Assembly (NCBI RefSeq): GCF_000214665.1
Contig: NC_015572.1
Span: 930,001 to 994,000 of the forward strand
DNA: 64,000 nt
Origin: Methylomonas methanica MC09
GTDB lineage: Bacteria > Pseudomonadota > Gammaproteobacteria > Methylococcales > Methylomonadaceae
Direction: 5' to 3'
The number at the start of each line of letters is the position of its first letter. The first letter of the stretch is position 1. Shown here piece by piece: positions 37,731 through 46,942 of the stretch. The notes under the pieces are model-generated. The model had not been told where the DNA came from. It saw nothing but the letters and a program-made list of their open reading frames with translations, and did no database searches. The translations under genes and the position numbers were made by a program.

Positions 37731-38258
37731 TTAATCGGCGTCGTAAGACGAACGTTGCAAGTCGTTGACCAAAGCCGTGAAGTCGTCGGAATCGGCATAT
37801 TCCTCCGTGGCTATTTGGTATTTTTCCAAAAAATATCCCTTTAACCAGGTTTTAGTTTCCGCATGTTTGGTTTTAGCGGCATCGGGCGTCGTTTGCAGTC
37901 TTTGCCTGACCGCGTGGTCCGGCATCAGCAGCAGTTCAATATCCGCCATGGCCACATATTTCTCCGGGTGGGTATTGCGGCCGTTGAAAATCTTGAATAA
38001 CTGGTGCTTTTTCAATTCCAGATGCACCGACAACTCTTCCTTGAATTCCAAAAACAGCAATAACAAATCGCTGCCGCAACAATCGTCATCGTTGAGCCGG
38101 TGCAGGCGGTTCAACAGATGGTGAATCGCGAATCGGTACAGTTTGGATTCGCGCACAAACAATCGAGCTGCCGTCGATCTGACGGCGATGCGGTCGGCAT
38201 TGCTCAATCTCATGGATACGATGTACTTCCGATCGTTGAATAATTCGTTTTCGCTCAA
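37731..38258 (-). CDS. Hypothetical protein with ribbon-helix-helix-like N terminus
   Basis: 175 residues. Residues about 12-50 (KYIVSMRLSNADRIAVRSTAARLFVRE, quoted in part as RLSNADRIAVRSTAARLF) look like a ribbon-helix-helix or similar small DNA-binding fold; the rest is helical and acidic with no known motif. No signal peptide or membrane segment. Function unknown. It is divergent from gspC with 296 bp between them. Confidence 0.6.
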   Translation of the reverse strand: MSENELFNDRKYIVSMRLSNADRIAVRSTAARLFVRESKLYRFAIHHLLNRLHRLNDDDCCGSDLLLLFLEFKEELSVHLELKKHQLFKIFNGRNTHPEKYVAMADIELLLMPDHAVRQRLQTTPDAAKTKHAETKTWLKGYFLEKYQIATEEYADSDDFTALVNDLQRSSYDAD

Positions 38259-38514
38259 CGCCTGCTTCCTTTAAAAGTATTAACCAAAGCCGATGGGGTT
38301 AAATTTACAATTCGGGAAGAATACTGCGTTAATGTTACAGCTTTATAACAGTTTGATTACAAAGTCCTTTTTGAGCGGAGCGCAGTGTGCGATTAACCGG
38401 ATGCCGACGCATCCGCACCCGTGCCGGAATCTGTCTGGTCTGCTTCACTGAGATATCCTTCAACAGCGGTTCTGCGTTAACAAACCATCTTCCGCTGGCC
38501 CGGAATCCGCTGTA

Positions 38515-38548
38515 GTGTCATAAAACAGTCATATTGACTTCGCATAAT
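38515..38548 (+). promoter_or_regulatory. Pho-box-like site and -10 element upstream of gspC
   Basis: GTGTCATAAAACAGTCAT (38515-38532) matches the PhoB consensus CTGTCATA(A/T)A(A/T)CTGTCA(C/T) at 16 of 18 positions. CATAAT (38543-38548) lies 10 bp downstream, the spacing found in the E. coli phoA promoter. The predicted start is about the gspC ATG at 38555, so either the message is nearly leaderless or the true start codon differs. Confidence 0.6.
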
Positions 38549-38554
38549 TCGGGC

Positions 38555-39103
38555 ATGACGAAGTTATGGCTACTATCCGCAAATGAAATCGCCGCACCGC
38601 GATTTTCAATCCGATTATTCAACGGGCAGGGAGCGCTACCGCCGCTAACGGCCGGTGTGTTGAGTGCGTTGTATCTGACTTGGGCGATCCTGTCCTGGCC
38701 GTTGCCGGCCGAGCCTTTAGCGCCACTGAAGAATGAGCAAACGACGTCGGTAGCGGAGCCAGACGCCGATGCCGCCTCCGATTATCTGGAAATTGCCGAC
38801 TGGCATTTATTCGGGCTGGATCAAACCGCCGAGGCTGAGACGGTTGCTACCGCTTTGGTGGAGACCCCGTTACAGCTCAAATTATTGGGTACCTTTTTAG
38901 TATCCGGCCGGCCGGATAACCGTTACGCCATCATTCAATCCGCCGATGGCCTACAGCAAAAGTATCGCGAAGGTGAAGCCTTGCCGGAAGATGCCGTTCT
39001 GCAACATGTCGAAAAAACGCGGGTGGTGTTAAAGCATTTGCAGCGCCTGGAATCGTTGGCCTTCGAGCCCAATCCCGTCTCGTTTTCGGCACCGAATCCA
39101 TAA
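38555..39103 (+). CDS. gspC: Type II secretion system protein GspC
   Basis: 182 residues from ATG 38555. Short cytoplasmic tail, one membrane helix (PPLTAGVLSALYLTWAILSW) and a periplasmic homology region (LKLLGTFLVSGRPDNRYAII...GEALPEDAVL, quoted in fragments), which in other systems contacts the secretin GspD. There is no PDZ domain, so it belongs to the short GspC type. First gene of the gspCDEF arm. Confidence 0.8.
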   Translation: MTKLWLLSANEIAAPRFSIRLFNGQGALPPLTAGVLSALYLTWAILSWPLPAEPLAPLKNEQTTSVAEPDADAASDYLEIADWHLFGLDQTAEAETVATALVETPLQLKLLGTFLVSGRPDNRYAIIQSADGLQQKYREGEALPEDAVLQHVEKTRVVLKHLQRLESLAFEPNPVSFSAPNP

Positions 39104-39130
39104 TTCACCTTTCTATTCAATACCATTGCA

Positions 39131-40996
39131 ATGAAAAAAACACGCGTGTGGCTGGGCTGGCTATTGGTTTTGTTATGCCAAGTAAGTTGGGCGGAGCAGC
39201 AGGAGTTTTCCCTGAACCTTAAGGATGTGGATATCCGGGCTTTGATTGAAACCGTGGCGGACGCCACCGGTAAAAATTTTGTGGTCGACCCGCGCATCAC
39301 CGGCAATATCACCGTGGTGACATCCACGCCCATGCGCGCGGCCCAGGTATACGATGTGTTTTTGTCGATATTGAAAGTCCACGGCTACTCGGCCATTCCC
39401 AACGGCAATATCGTCAAAATCGTGCCTAATACTTCGGCCAAGCAGGACGGCGAGCCGAGCGAATTGCAGCCAGATTTAAAAAACGGCGACGAACAACAAA
39501 CCCGCATCGTCCAGGTTCAACATGTCGACGCCAACCAACTGGTGCAGACCTTGATGCCGTTGATGCCGCAATACGCCTTTATGGCGGCGGTACCCGAGAG
39601 CAATACTGTGATCATTTCCGATACCGCCGCCAACGTGAAGCGGGTGGAAATGATGATCAGGCAAGTCGATAAAAGCGATGCGCAAAATATTGAAGTCATC
39701 AATCTGCGCCACGGTAATGCCGTGGATTTGATCCAGCCCTTGAACAACCTGATTAGCACCAGCAATGCCGGAAGAACCACCGCGGTGGCGCCGCCCTTGG
39801 TCGCCGACGAACGCACCAACAGCATCATCATCGGCGGCAATCCCGATACACGGTTGCAAATGCGGGCACTGATTGCCAATCTGGACGCGCCGATAGAAAA
39901 AGACGGCAATACCGAAGTGATTTACATGCGCTATGCCTTGGCCAAGGATTTGGTGGAGACTCTGACCGGCGTCGGTTCGTTAAAGGACGAAAGTGCCGAT
40001 AAGGTTAAAACCAAGGCCAATACCGACAAGGTATTCGACGTGCGCGCCGATGAAGCGTCCAATTCGCTGATCATCACGGCGCCGCACGACAAAATGCGCA
40101 CCTTGAAAAGCGTGGTGCGGCAACTGGATGTGCGCAGAGCCCAGGTGCATATCGAAGCCATCATTGCCGAAGTGCGCTACGACAAAAACCAGCAGCTCGG
40201 CGTGGAATGGCAGACCAAGGAAGGCGGGAATGTGTTTGGCGCTTATCGGAAAAACGATAAAAACTCGCTGGATTTTTCGCAATTCGTCACCTCGGTGGGG
40301 AAAGGCCTCAGTGTCGGGTATCTGGCCGGCAGCGAAATCAAGGCCTTGATCAATGCTTTCGCCACCGATACCGATGTCAACGTGTTGTCGACGCCGTCGT
40401 TGGTGACCTTGGATAATGAAGAAGCCAGCATTATCGTCGGCCAGAATATTCCGTTGAATACCGGCAGTTTCACCACGAATACCTCGGGGGCCAGTAATCC
40501 GTTTACCACCGTGCAGCGCCAGGATGTGGGCATTAAACTCAAGGTCTTACCGCAAATCAACGAGGGCGATGCGGTCAAGCTGAAGGTTACTCAAGAGGTG
40601 TCCAGCGTGACCGGCGACGGGCAAAGTTTCGACAAGCGGCAGATAGAAACCTCGGTATTGGTCGACGACGGCAAGGTGTTGGTGCTGGGCGGATTGATCA
40701 AAGACGATGTCAATGAGGTGGTCGATAAAGTGCCGATTTTGGGCGATATTCCGTTGCTGGGTTATTTGTTTCAGTCCACTACCACCAAGGTTAACAAGAC
40801 CAACTTGATGGTGTTCTTGCGGCCGCAAATCATTCGCGAGGGCGCGCAATCTACCGGGGTAACCTACGATAAGTACAATTACATGCGCCAGAAACAGCAG
40901 CAGTTTAATCAGGACGGTTTGATGTTGATGCCGAATGAACAACAACCCTTATTAAATCCCTTGCCGGATGCCGGTGCATTGGATTTGGAACCCTGA
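39131..40996 (+). CDS. gspD: Type II secretion system secretin GspD
   Basis: 621 residues with signal peptide (LGWLLVLLCQVSWA). Periplasmic N0-N3 domains (LNLKDVDIRALIETVADATG at N0; repeated VDANQLVQTLMPLMPQ and NLRHGNAVDLIQPL in the N1-N3 units), then the secretin pore domain with VNVLSTPSLVTLDNEEASI and the closing VPILGDIPLLGYLFQ. Forms the outer-membrane channel. Ends with a Gln- and Pro-rich tail. gspE starts one base after its stop codon. Confidence 0.95.
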   Translation: MKKTRVWLGWLLVLLCQVSWAEQQEFSLNLKDVDIRALIETVADATGKNFVVDPRITGNITVVTSTPMRAAQVYDVFLSILKVHGYSAIPNGNIVKIVPNTSAKQDGEPSELQPDLKNGDEQQTRIVQVQHVDANQLVQTLMPLMPQYAFMAAVPESNTVIISDTAANVKRVEMMIRQVDKSDAQNIEVINLRHGNAVDLIQPLNNLISTSNAGRTTAVAPPLVADERTNSIIIGGNPDTRLQMRALIANLDAPIEKDGNTEVIYMRYALAKDLVETLTGVGSLKDESADKVKTKANTDKVFDVRADEASNSLIITAPHDKMRTLKSVVRQLDVRRAQVHIEAIIAEVRYDKNQQLGVEWQTKEGGNVFGAYRKNDKNSLDFSQFVTSVGKGLSVGYLAGSEIKALINAFATDTDVNVLSTPSLVTLDNEEASIIVGQNIPLNTGSFTTNTSGASNPFTTVQRQDVGIKLKVLPQINEGDAVKLKVTQEVSSVTGDGQSFDKRQIETSVLVDDGKVLVLGGLIKDDVNEVVDKVPILGDIPLLGYLFQSTTTKVNKTNLMVFLRPQIIREGAQSTGVTYDKYNYMRQKQQQFNQDGLMLMPNEQQPLLNPLPDAGALDLEP

Positions 40997-40997
40997 G

Positions 40998-42509
40998 ATG
41001 CTGGCCGGCGAATTACCCGAGTTAATCACCGCCGCTTGGCGGGCGCCGAGTTACGGTTTTGCCAAGCGCTTCGGCATCATCGTCGCCGGCGATGACGATC
41101 AGTCGCTCTGCTTGCTGTATCGGCAGGACGCCCCGGTTACCGCCTTGTTGGAGGTTCGGCGCCTGCTGAATCAACCCGTATCGCTCAAGTTATTATCCGA
41201 ACAGGATTTCGAGCGCCGGTTGCAGGCGGCTTACGAACATAAATCCGGCCATGCCCAGCAAATGGTCAACGATCTGCACGAAAATGTGGATTTGTCGGAT
41301 ATGGCCCAACATCTGCCCAAGCCGGAAGACTTGCTGGAAAGCGAAGACGAAGCGCCCATCATCCGCCTGATCAATGCGCTGCTGACCGAAGCCATCAAGG
41401 AAAACGCCTCGGATATTCACATCGAACCCTACGAATCGCGCATGGTGGTGCGCTTTCGCGTCGATGGTGTGCTGCGCGAGATTATCGAGCCGCAACGCGA
41501 ATTTGCCCCCATGGTGATTTCGCGCTTGAAAGTGATGGCCAAACTCGATATTGCTGAAAAACGCCTGCCGCAGGACGGGCGTATTTCCCTGAATATCGGC
41601 GGCCGTACCGTCGATGTGCGGGTATCGACTTTGCCGTCCGGCCACGGCGAGCGGGTGGTTTTGCGTTTGCTGGACAAGCAGGCCAATCAATTGAATCTGA
41701 AACAGGTCGGCATGGCGCAACGGGAGCTGGACTGCATTCAAGGCATGATCGCCCGTCCGCACGGCATTATCCTGGTCACCGGCCCCACCGGCTCCGGTAA
41801 AACCACCAGCTTGTACGCCATCGTCAATCAGCTCAATCAGCGTAGCCGCAATATTCTGACGGTGGAAGACCCGATCGAATATTACCTGGACGGCATCGGC
41901 CAGACCCAGGTCAACAGCAAGGTGGAGATGACCTTTGCCAAGGGCTTGCGGGCCATCTTGCGGCAAGACCCGGATGTGGTGATGGTGGGCGAAATTCGCG
42001 ACCGGGAAACCGCTGAAATCGCCGTGCAGGCCAGTTTGACCGGTCATTTGGTGTTGTCCACGCTGCATACCAACACCGCTGTCGGCGCCATTACCCGCCT
42101 GCGCGATATGGGCGTTGAGCCGTTTTTGCTGGCCTCCAGCTTGGTCGGGGTGATCGCCCAACGGCTGGTGCGGGTGTTGTGTCCGCATTGCAAGCAACCG
42201 GCCGGCGTGGAAGGGCGAGACTTGTTCAGACTGGGCTATATCGGCCCCCAATATGAAACCGTCAGCGTCTATCAGCCGCAAGGTTGTCCCTTGTGTTACG
42301 GACACGGTTACAAAGGCCGAGCCGGCATTTTCGAGCTGATACCGCTGGATAACCAGATGGCGAAACTGATCCATGAAGGCGCCGGCGATATGGCTTTGGA
42401 GCAGCATGCCCGCCTGTTGGCGCCTAGTATTCAACAGAGTGCGTTGGATAAGGTTTTGGCCGGGGAAACCAGTCTCGACGAAGCCTTGCGTATGACGCTA
42501 AAGGATTAA
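40998..42509 (+). CDS. gspE: Type II secretion ATPase GspE
   Basis: 503 residues from ATG 40998, one base after the gspD stop. N-terminal domain, then the AAA-like core with Walker A GPTGSGKTTSLYAI (Lys268), Asp box EDPIEYYLDGIGQTQV, Walker B GEIRDRETAEIA and His box TGHLVLSTLHTN, and a zinc-binding CPHC...CPLC module near the C terminus. Powers pseudopilus assembly on the cytoplasmic side of the inner membrane. Confidence 0.96.
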   Translation: MLAGELPELITAAWRAPSYGFAKRFGIIVAGDDDQSLCLLYRQDAPVTALLEVRRLLNQPVSLKLLSEQDFERRLQAAYEHKSGHAQQMVNDLHENVDLSDMAQHLPKPEDLLESEDEAPIIRLINALLTEAIKENASDIHIEPYESRMVVRFRVDGVLREIIEPQREFAPMVISRLKVMAKLDIAEKRLPQDGRISLNIGGRTVDVRVSTLPSGHGERVVLRLLDKQANQLNLKQVGMAQRELDCIQGMIARPHGIILVTGPTGSGKTTSLYAIVNQLNQRSRNILTVEDPIEYYLDGIGQTQVNSKVEMTFAKGLRAILRQDPDVVMVGEIRDRETAEIAVQASLTGHLVLSTLHTNTAVGAITRLRDMGVEPFLLASSLVGVIAQRLVRVLCPHCKQPAGVEGRDLFRLGYIGPQYETVSVYQPQGCPLCYGHGYKGRAGIFELIPLDNQMAKLIHEGAGDMALEQHARLLAPSIQQSALDKVLAGETSLDEALRMTLKD

Positions 42510-42512
42510 GCC

Positions 42513-43724
42513 GTGCCGGCCTTCGAATACCAAGCGATCGACAAGCAAGGACGTACGCTTAAAGGCACCCTGGAAAGCGATACCGCCAAAACCGCCCGGC
42601 AGCAGCTGAAAAGCAAAGGCTTGACCTTGCTGGACGTCAAGGAAGTCCAAAAAAAAGAAGCCGGCGGCGGCTCGGTACTTTGGCAGCAACGCATCGGCAT
42701 GCGCGCCCTGGCGCACATTACCCGGCAGTTGGCGGCCTTGCTGAAGTCCGGCTTGGCTATCGACGAAGCTTTGGCCATCGTGGCTCGCCAGCTGGAGTCG
42801 GCGTCGGCCCGGCGAATTTTGCTGGCGGTCAGAACCCGGGTCGTGGAAGGCCAGAGTCTGGCCCAGGCCTGCCAATGGTTTCCCAGCAGCTTTCCGCCCT
42901 TGTATCGGGCCACCATAGAAGCCGGCGAGTCCTCCGGCAAGCTGGATCAAGTGCTGGAAAAACTGGCGGATTACTTAAGCGACAAAGGCCAGCTGCATCG
43001 CAAACTGCAAATGGCCATGATTTATCCGGTGTTGCTGACCCTGGTGTCGCTGCTGGTAGTGATCGGCTTACTGGCTTACGTGGTGCCGGAAATTACCGGG
43101 GTGTTCGACAAAATGGGCGGGGAATTGCCGGGCATTACTCAGGGCTTGATCGCCTGCAGCGAGTTTTTTCAACGCTATGGTTTATTACTGGTGGTTATGG
43201 CCGCTTTGGCCGGCTTGGCGGCCAAGCTGGTGTTGAGGCGAGAAAAGCCGCGCATGATTTTTCATCGCTGGTTGCTGAGTACGCCCATGGTGTCCAAATT
43301 CGCACGCGGCATCAACAATGCCCGCTTCACCCGCACCCTGGCGATTTTGACCAACAGCGGCGTGGAATTACTGGTGGCGCTGAGAATTTCCAGCCAAGTA
43401 CTGGCCAACGATGCCATGCGCAAAGCCGTGGAAACCGCCGCATTGCGAGTGCGTGAGGGGCAGAGCCTGAACAAGGCCCTGGAAACCAGCCGGCTGTTTC
43501 CGCCGGTGACGATACATCTGGTGGCCAGCGGCGAGGCTAGCGGCCAATTACCGCGTATGCTGGAAAGCGCCGCCGACGATCAGGAGCGCGACATTCAAGA
43601 CCTGACCGAACTGACCATGGGCTTGTTCGAGCCGGCCCTGATTTTGACCATGGGCTTGGTGGTGCTGACCATTGTGCTGGCGATTCTGCTGCCGATTTTC
43701 GAGATGAATCAGTTGATTCGATAA
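42513..43724 (+). CDS. gspF: Type II secretion inner-membrane protein GspF
   Basis: 403 residues from GTG 42513, 3 bp after gspE. Two repeated T2SSF domains (about 70-195 and 270-395), the first with AHITRQLAALLKSGLAIDEAL and both followed by membrane helices (LTLVSLLVVIGLLAYVVPEI; LILTMGLVVLTIVLAILLPI). Platform protein for the GspE ATPase. The miniature repeat element starts 34 bp after its stop. Confidence 0.95.
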   Translation: MPAFEYQAIDKQGRTLKGTLESDTAKTARQQLKSKGLTLLDVKEVQKKEAGGGSVLWQQRIGMRALAHITRQLAALLKSGLAIDEALAIVARQLESASARRILLAVRTRVVEGQSLAQACQWFPSSFPPLYRATIEAGESSGKLDQVLEKLADYLSDKGQLHRKLQMAMIYPVLLTLVSLLVVIGLLAYVVPEITGVFDKMGGELPGITQGLIACSEFFQRYGLLLVVMAALAGLAAKLVLRREKPRMIFHRWLLSTPMVSKFARGINNARFTRTLAILTNSGVELLVALRISSQVLANDAMRKAVETAALRVREGQSLNKALETSRLFPPVTIHLVASGEASGQLPRMLESAADDQERDIQDLTELTMGLFEPALILTMGLVVLTIVLAILLPIFEMNQLIR

Positions 43725-44072
43725 ATCAACTGTACTTAATCTACACAATTAACCTTTCTTATTAACCTGACCCTTATATATCGTCGCTCCCGCGAAGGCG
43801 GGAGCCCAGTGGATGCGATGGATTCCCGCCTTTGCGGGAATGACGAATGCAGGGTATTTAAGGGCCTAGTTAATAGTTTGCATGCCCGGCAAATCTCGCT
43901 GCCTGCAACTATCCATTCCGGAACGCCGAATTTGCGTTAATGGATTCCCGAGGTATGTTTAAATGTAAGCGTTTTAGTTAAACGCCACGCTTACGACTTA
44001 CCGGCAACTCTAAATTCTCTCGGGCTGAATCGGCGGATCAAGTCCGAACATATCTTATAAATTAGCAAAACC
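43725..44072. other. Intergenic region after gspF
   Basis: 348 bp: the miniature inverted-repeat element at 43759-43875, then about 200 bp with no recognised gene or RNA that should hold the promoter of the DUF2254 gene. Confidence 0.45.
43759..43875. repeat. Miniature inverted-repeat element, long form
   Basis: About 117 bp bounded by imperfect inverted repeats (TTATTAACCTGACCCTTA at the left; TAAGGGCCTAGTTAATA at the right). Inside are two hairpins, CTCCCGCGAAGGCGGGAG and TTCCCGCCTTTGCGGGAA. A 66-bp version of the same element, in the opposite orientation and lacking the middle, lies inside gspI at 52081-52146. Confidence 0.8.
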
Positions 44073-45401
44073 ATGCGAACCTGGCTGATTCATTTTTGGG
44101 AATATCTGCGTAATAGCTATTGGTTGATCCCCGTGATCATGCTGTTTACCGCCATCGCTTTATCTTACAGCTTGCTTGAGGCGGATGCCCATATCGACTT
44201 AACTATGGTTCGCGGGCTCGGATGGCTGGTGTTTACCAGTTCAGACGGTGCGAGGGCGGTTTTGTCCACTATCGCAGCTTCCACATTCGCCGCCGCCACG
44301 CTGACGTTCTCGGTGACCATGGTGACGTTGAGCTTAACCAGTTCTCAGTTTGGCCCCCGTTTATTGCGGAATTTTTTGCGCGACCCGGTCAATCAATTCG
44401 TGTTCGGCGCATTCATTGCCACGTTTGTCTATTGTTTACTGATTATGCGCGGCATGGGAGTTGCGGATAGCCGGATACCAAGCATTTCGATCAGTCTGGC
44501 GTTGGTATTTGTGTTGACAGACAGTATCTTGTTTATCGGCTTTATCCATCATTTAACCTCGTCCATTCGCGTGGAACGCATCGCCTTTGAAATCGGGCAG
44601 GAATTTATCGAAGCGATTCACCGTTTTCTCCCGGAGCCTTATACCGAAGACGAGGAATCTTCCTACGCGCCATCCCTTCCCAAAGACACGGCAACCGTAA
44701 TCCGCTCCGAAGCCTTTGGTTACGTGCAGGCCATTAATCATTCGGCATTAATATCGCTGGCGGAAAATGAAAATATTACCATTGAGCTGCTATTCAAACC
44801 CGGCCACTACGTGCAGCCGGGCGCTCCGATAGCAAACATCTGGCCTTATGTTCACCTGAAGGATCACATAGAAGGCCCGCTGCGTGCGTGTTTTCTGTTG
44901 GGTAAACAACCCAGCGGCGAGCAGGATTTGGAATTTACGGTTCGGCAGCTCGTGCAAATTGCCGCCCGGGCTCTTTCCCCCGGTATTAACGATCCCTTTA
45001 CCGCAATGACCTGCATCGATTATTTAGCCACCGGCTTGGCTGTTATCGCAACCCGGCAACTGCCCGAATTCCAAATCAGAAATGAGGCGGGGCGCTTATT
45101 GCTGGTAAAAAACCGGATTTCGTTCCAAAGTTTGCTTGAGGCCTGTTTTAACGGAATTCGACAAATGTGCGCTAACAATCCGCCGGTTGTGATTTATTTA
45201 CTTGAGGCGTTTGCCCAATTGGCTTCTATAACCCAAAGAAATGCCGACAGGGAGGCGCTGGCGCTGAATGCAAAGCTTACCTTGGATTCGACGATAGGCC
45301 AGAACCTGTTGGAGCATGACGCACAGGCCATTAAACAAAGATTTGAACGCGTTCAGCAGGCGTTTGCACTTTCCGAAGAAGCGTTGCCTACGAAGTCATA
45401 G
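44073..45401 (+). CDS. DUF2254 membrane protein
   Basis: 442 residues. The N-terminal third holds four hydrophobic segments (IPVIMLFTAIALSYSLL; ARAVLSTIAASTFAAATLTF; FVFGAFIATFVYCLLIMRG; LALVFVLTDSILFIGFI), followed by a cytoplasmic or periplasmic domain with RIAFEIGQEFIEAIHRF and ALSPGINDPFTAMTCIDYLA, both typical of DUF2254. The function of the family is unknown. Confidence 0.88.
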   Translation: MRTWLIHFWEYLRNSYWLIPVIMLFTAIALSYSLLEADAHIDLTMVRGLGWLVFTSSDGARAVLSTIAASTFAAATLTFSVTMVTLSLTSSQFGPRLLRNFLRDPVNQFVFGAFIATFVYCLLIMRGMGVADSRIPSISISLALVFVLTDSILFIGFIHHLTSSIRVERIAFEIGQEFIEAIHRFLPEPYTEDEESSYAPSLPKDTATVIRSEAFGYVQAINHSALISLAENENITIELLFKPGHYVQPGAPIANIWPYVHLKDHIEGPLRACFLLGKQPSGEQDLEFTVRQLVQIAARALSPGINDPFTAMTCIDYLATGLAVIATRQLPEFQIRNEAGRLLLVKNRISFQSLLEACFNGIRQMCANNPPVVIYLLEAFAQLASITQRNADREALALNAKLTLDSTIGQNLLEHDAQAIKQRFERVQQAFALSEEALPTKS

Positions 45402-45472
45402 CCTTGGCTGAATAACGGCTCGAATCACGATGCACAGCTTACGAAATACCAATGTTTATGGAGAATATCATT

Positions 45473-46840
45473 ATGCGTATTTATCAATTTTTTCTTGTAC
45501 TGATAGTCTCGAATCTGCTGTTCGTGAACACCGGTTATGCTGATGCTATCGATCAAATTTTGACCGATAGCGGCAGTGAGGCGAGTTCTGTTAACACTAA
45601 ACCTATAGAACTCGAGCATAGCAAGCAAACCGACAAGCAGATCAAGAAACGCTTGGAGCAAATCTACTCGGAACTGGAGGGTTTGAACGATTTGCAGGTC
45701 GCGGTCGCCAGCAGCGTGGTGACCTTAACCGGCACGGTGGATTCAAAAGCCGCCGAACAAAAGGCGCTGGATTTCGCCCGTAATGTGCAGGGCGTAATAG
45801 ACGTAAAGAACCAGCTCATCACCACGCACGACTTAAAAAAACGCCTGGATACGGTTCAAAGCAAATTTAAAACCAGCGCCGAACAACTGCTTGTGGAATC
45901 GCCGCTTTATCTGCTGGCATTGCTGACTTTTTGCTTATTCTGGTTTATCGGTTCCTGGCTGGGGAAGCGGCAGCAACTGTATAGAAAAATCGCCGTTAAT
46001 TATTTTATCGCCGACCTGCTAGGCAAGTTCGTGCATTTGGTTTGTACCTTGCTGGGTATTGTGTTGGCTTTGAGCTTGCTGGATGCCACCGCCCTGCTGG
46101 GTACCATTTTAGGGGCGGCCGGTATTTTGGGTTTGGCGATCAGTTTTGCGGTGCGGGATACGGTCGAGAATTTTATTGCCAGTCTGTTGCTGAGCATTCG
46201 AAATCCCTTTGAAGTAAACGATGCCGTCGATATTGATGGGTTCCAGGGGAGTGTGGTCAGGCTGACGTCGAGAGCGACGATATTGATGTCGTTTGACGGC
46301 AATCATGTGCGGATACCCAATTCAACCGTATTCAAGGCCGTCATTACCAACTATACCCGGCATCCGAATCGGCGCTTTGAATTCGATTTGGGTATCGGTT
46401 ACAGCGAAAACTTAAGTCGGGCGCAAGAGTTGATTTTGAATGCTTTGGAGAATATGCAGGGCATCCTGACGGAACCCAAGCCGCAGGTTATCGTGCAGGA
46501 CATCGGCGATTCGAATGTTGTCTTGCGTATTTACGCTTGGCTGAATCAAACCGAGTACGGTTTTTTAAAAGTGCGTAGCGAAGCGATTAAGCGAGTCAAG
46601 GAATGTGTCGATCAGGCAAATATTAGTGTGCCACGTCCGATTTACGACCTTAATATGATTAAAGCGTCCACAGCATCCGAGCAATCTCAAGTAGCCAACG
46701 TTGCACCGGCATCGGACACCACGCGTGATGAGATCGCCGACGTCAGCGCCGACAATGAATTAAAAGAACAAATACTTGAAGATAACCTGAAATACGGCGA
46801 TGAGAATCTGCTCGATTCGGACTCGAAAAAAGAAATTTAA
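45473..46840 (+). CDS. Mechanosensitive channel (MscS family) with N-terminal BON domain
   Basis: 455 residues from ATG 45473, which has GGAG 9 bases upstream. Signal peptide (IYQFFLVLIVSNLLFVNTGY), periplasmic BON domain (residues about 55-115: DLQVAVASSVVTLTGTVDSK), then an MscS channel: transmembrane helices YLLALLTFCLFWFIGSW and LVCTLLGIVLALSLL, the pore helix TILGAAGILGLAISFAVRD and the beta domain FEVNDAVDIDGFQGSV. Acidic C-terminal tail. Releases solutes on osmotic downshock; the BON domain may bind membranes. Confidence 0.88.
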   Translation: MRIYQFFLVLIVSNLLFVNTGYADAIDQILTDSGSEASSVNTKPIELEHSKQTDKQIKKRLEQIYSELEGLNDLQVAVASSVVTLTGTVDSKAAEQKALDFARNVQGVIDVKNQLITTHDLKKRLDTVQSKFKTSAEQLLVESPLYLLALLTFCLFWFIGSWLGKRQQLYRKIAVNYFIADLLGKFVHLVCTLLGIVLALSLLDATALLGTILGAAGILGLAISFAVRDTVENFIASLLLSIRNPFEVNDAVDIDGFQGSVVRLTSRATILMSFDGNHVRIPNSTVFKAVITNYTRHPNRRFEFDLGIGYSENLSRAQELILNALENMQGILTEPKPQVIVQDIGDSNVVLRIYAWLNQTEYGFLKVRSEAIKRVKECVDQANISVPRPIYDLNMIKASTASEQSQVANVAPASDTTRDEIADVSADNELKEQILEDNLKYGDENLLDSDSKKEI

Positions 46841-46942
46841 GATGTATCGATGCCGGATTCCTCAACAATGCGCGGTTACCGGACAGGTAGCCCATGTTGT
46901 CTAAAACGTCGTTAAGTAAACGCCAGATATAGCGAGATAAAT

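Noticed and set aside
41193..42434. Open frame of 413 codons antisense to gspE
   Set aside because: Shadow of the strongly coding plus strand; composition and lack of motifs argue against a gene.
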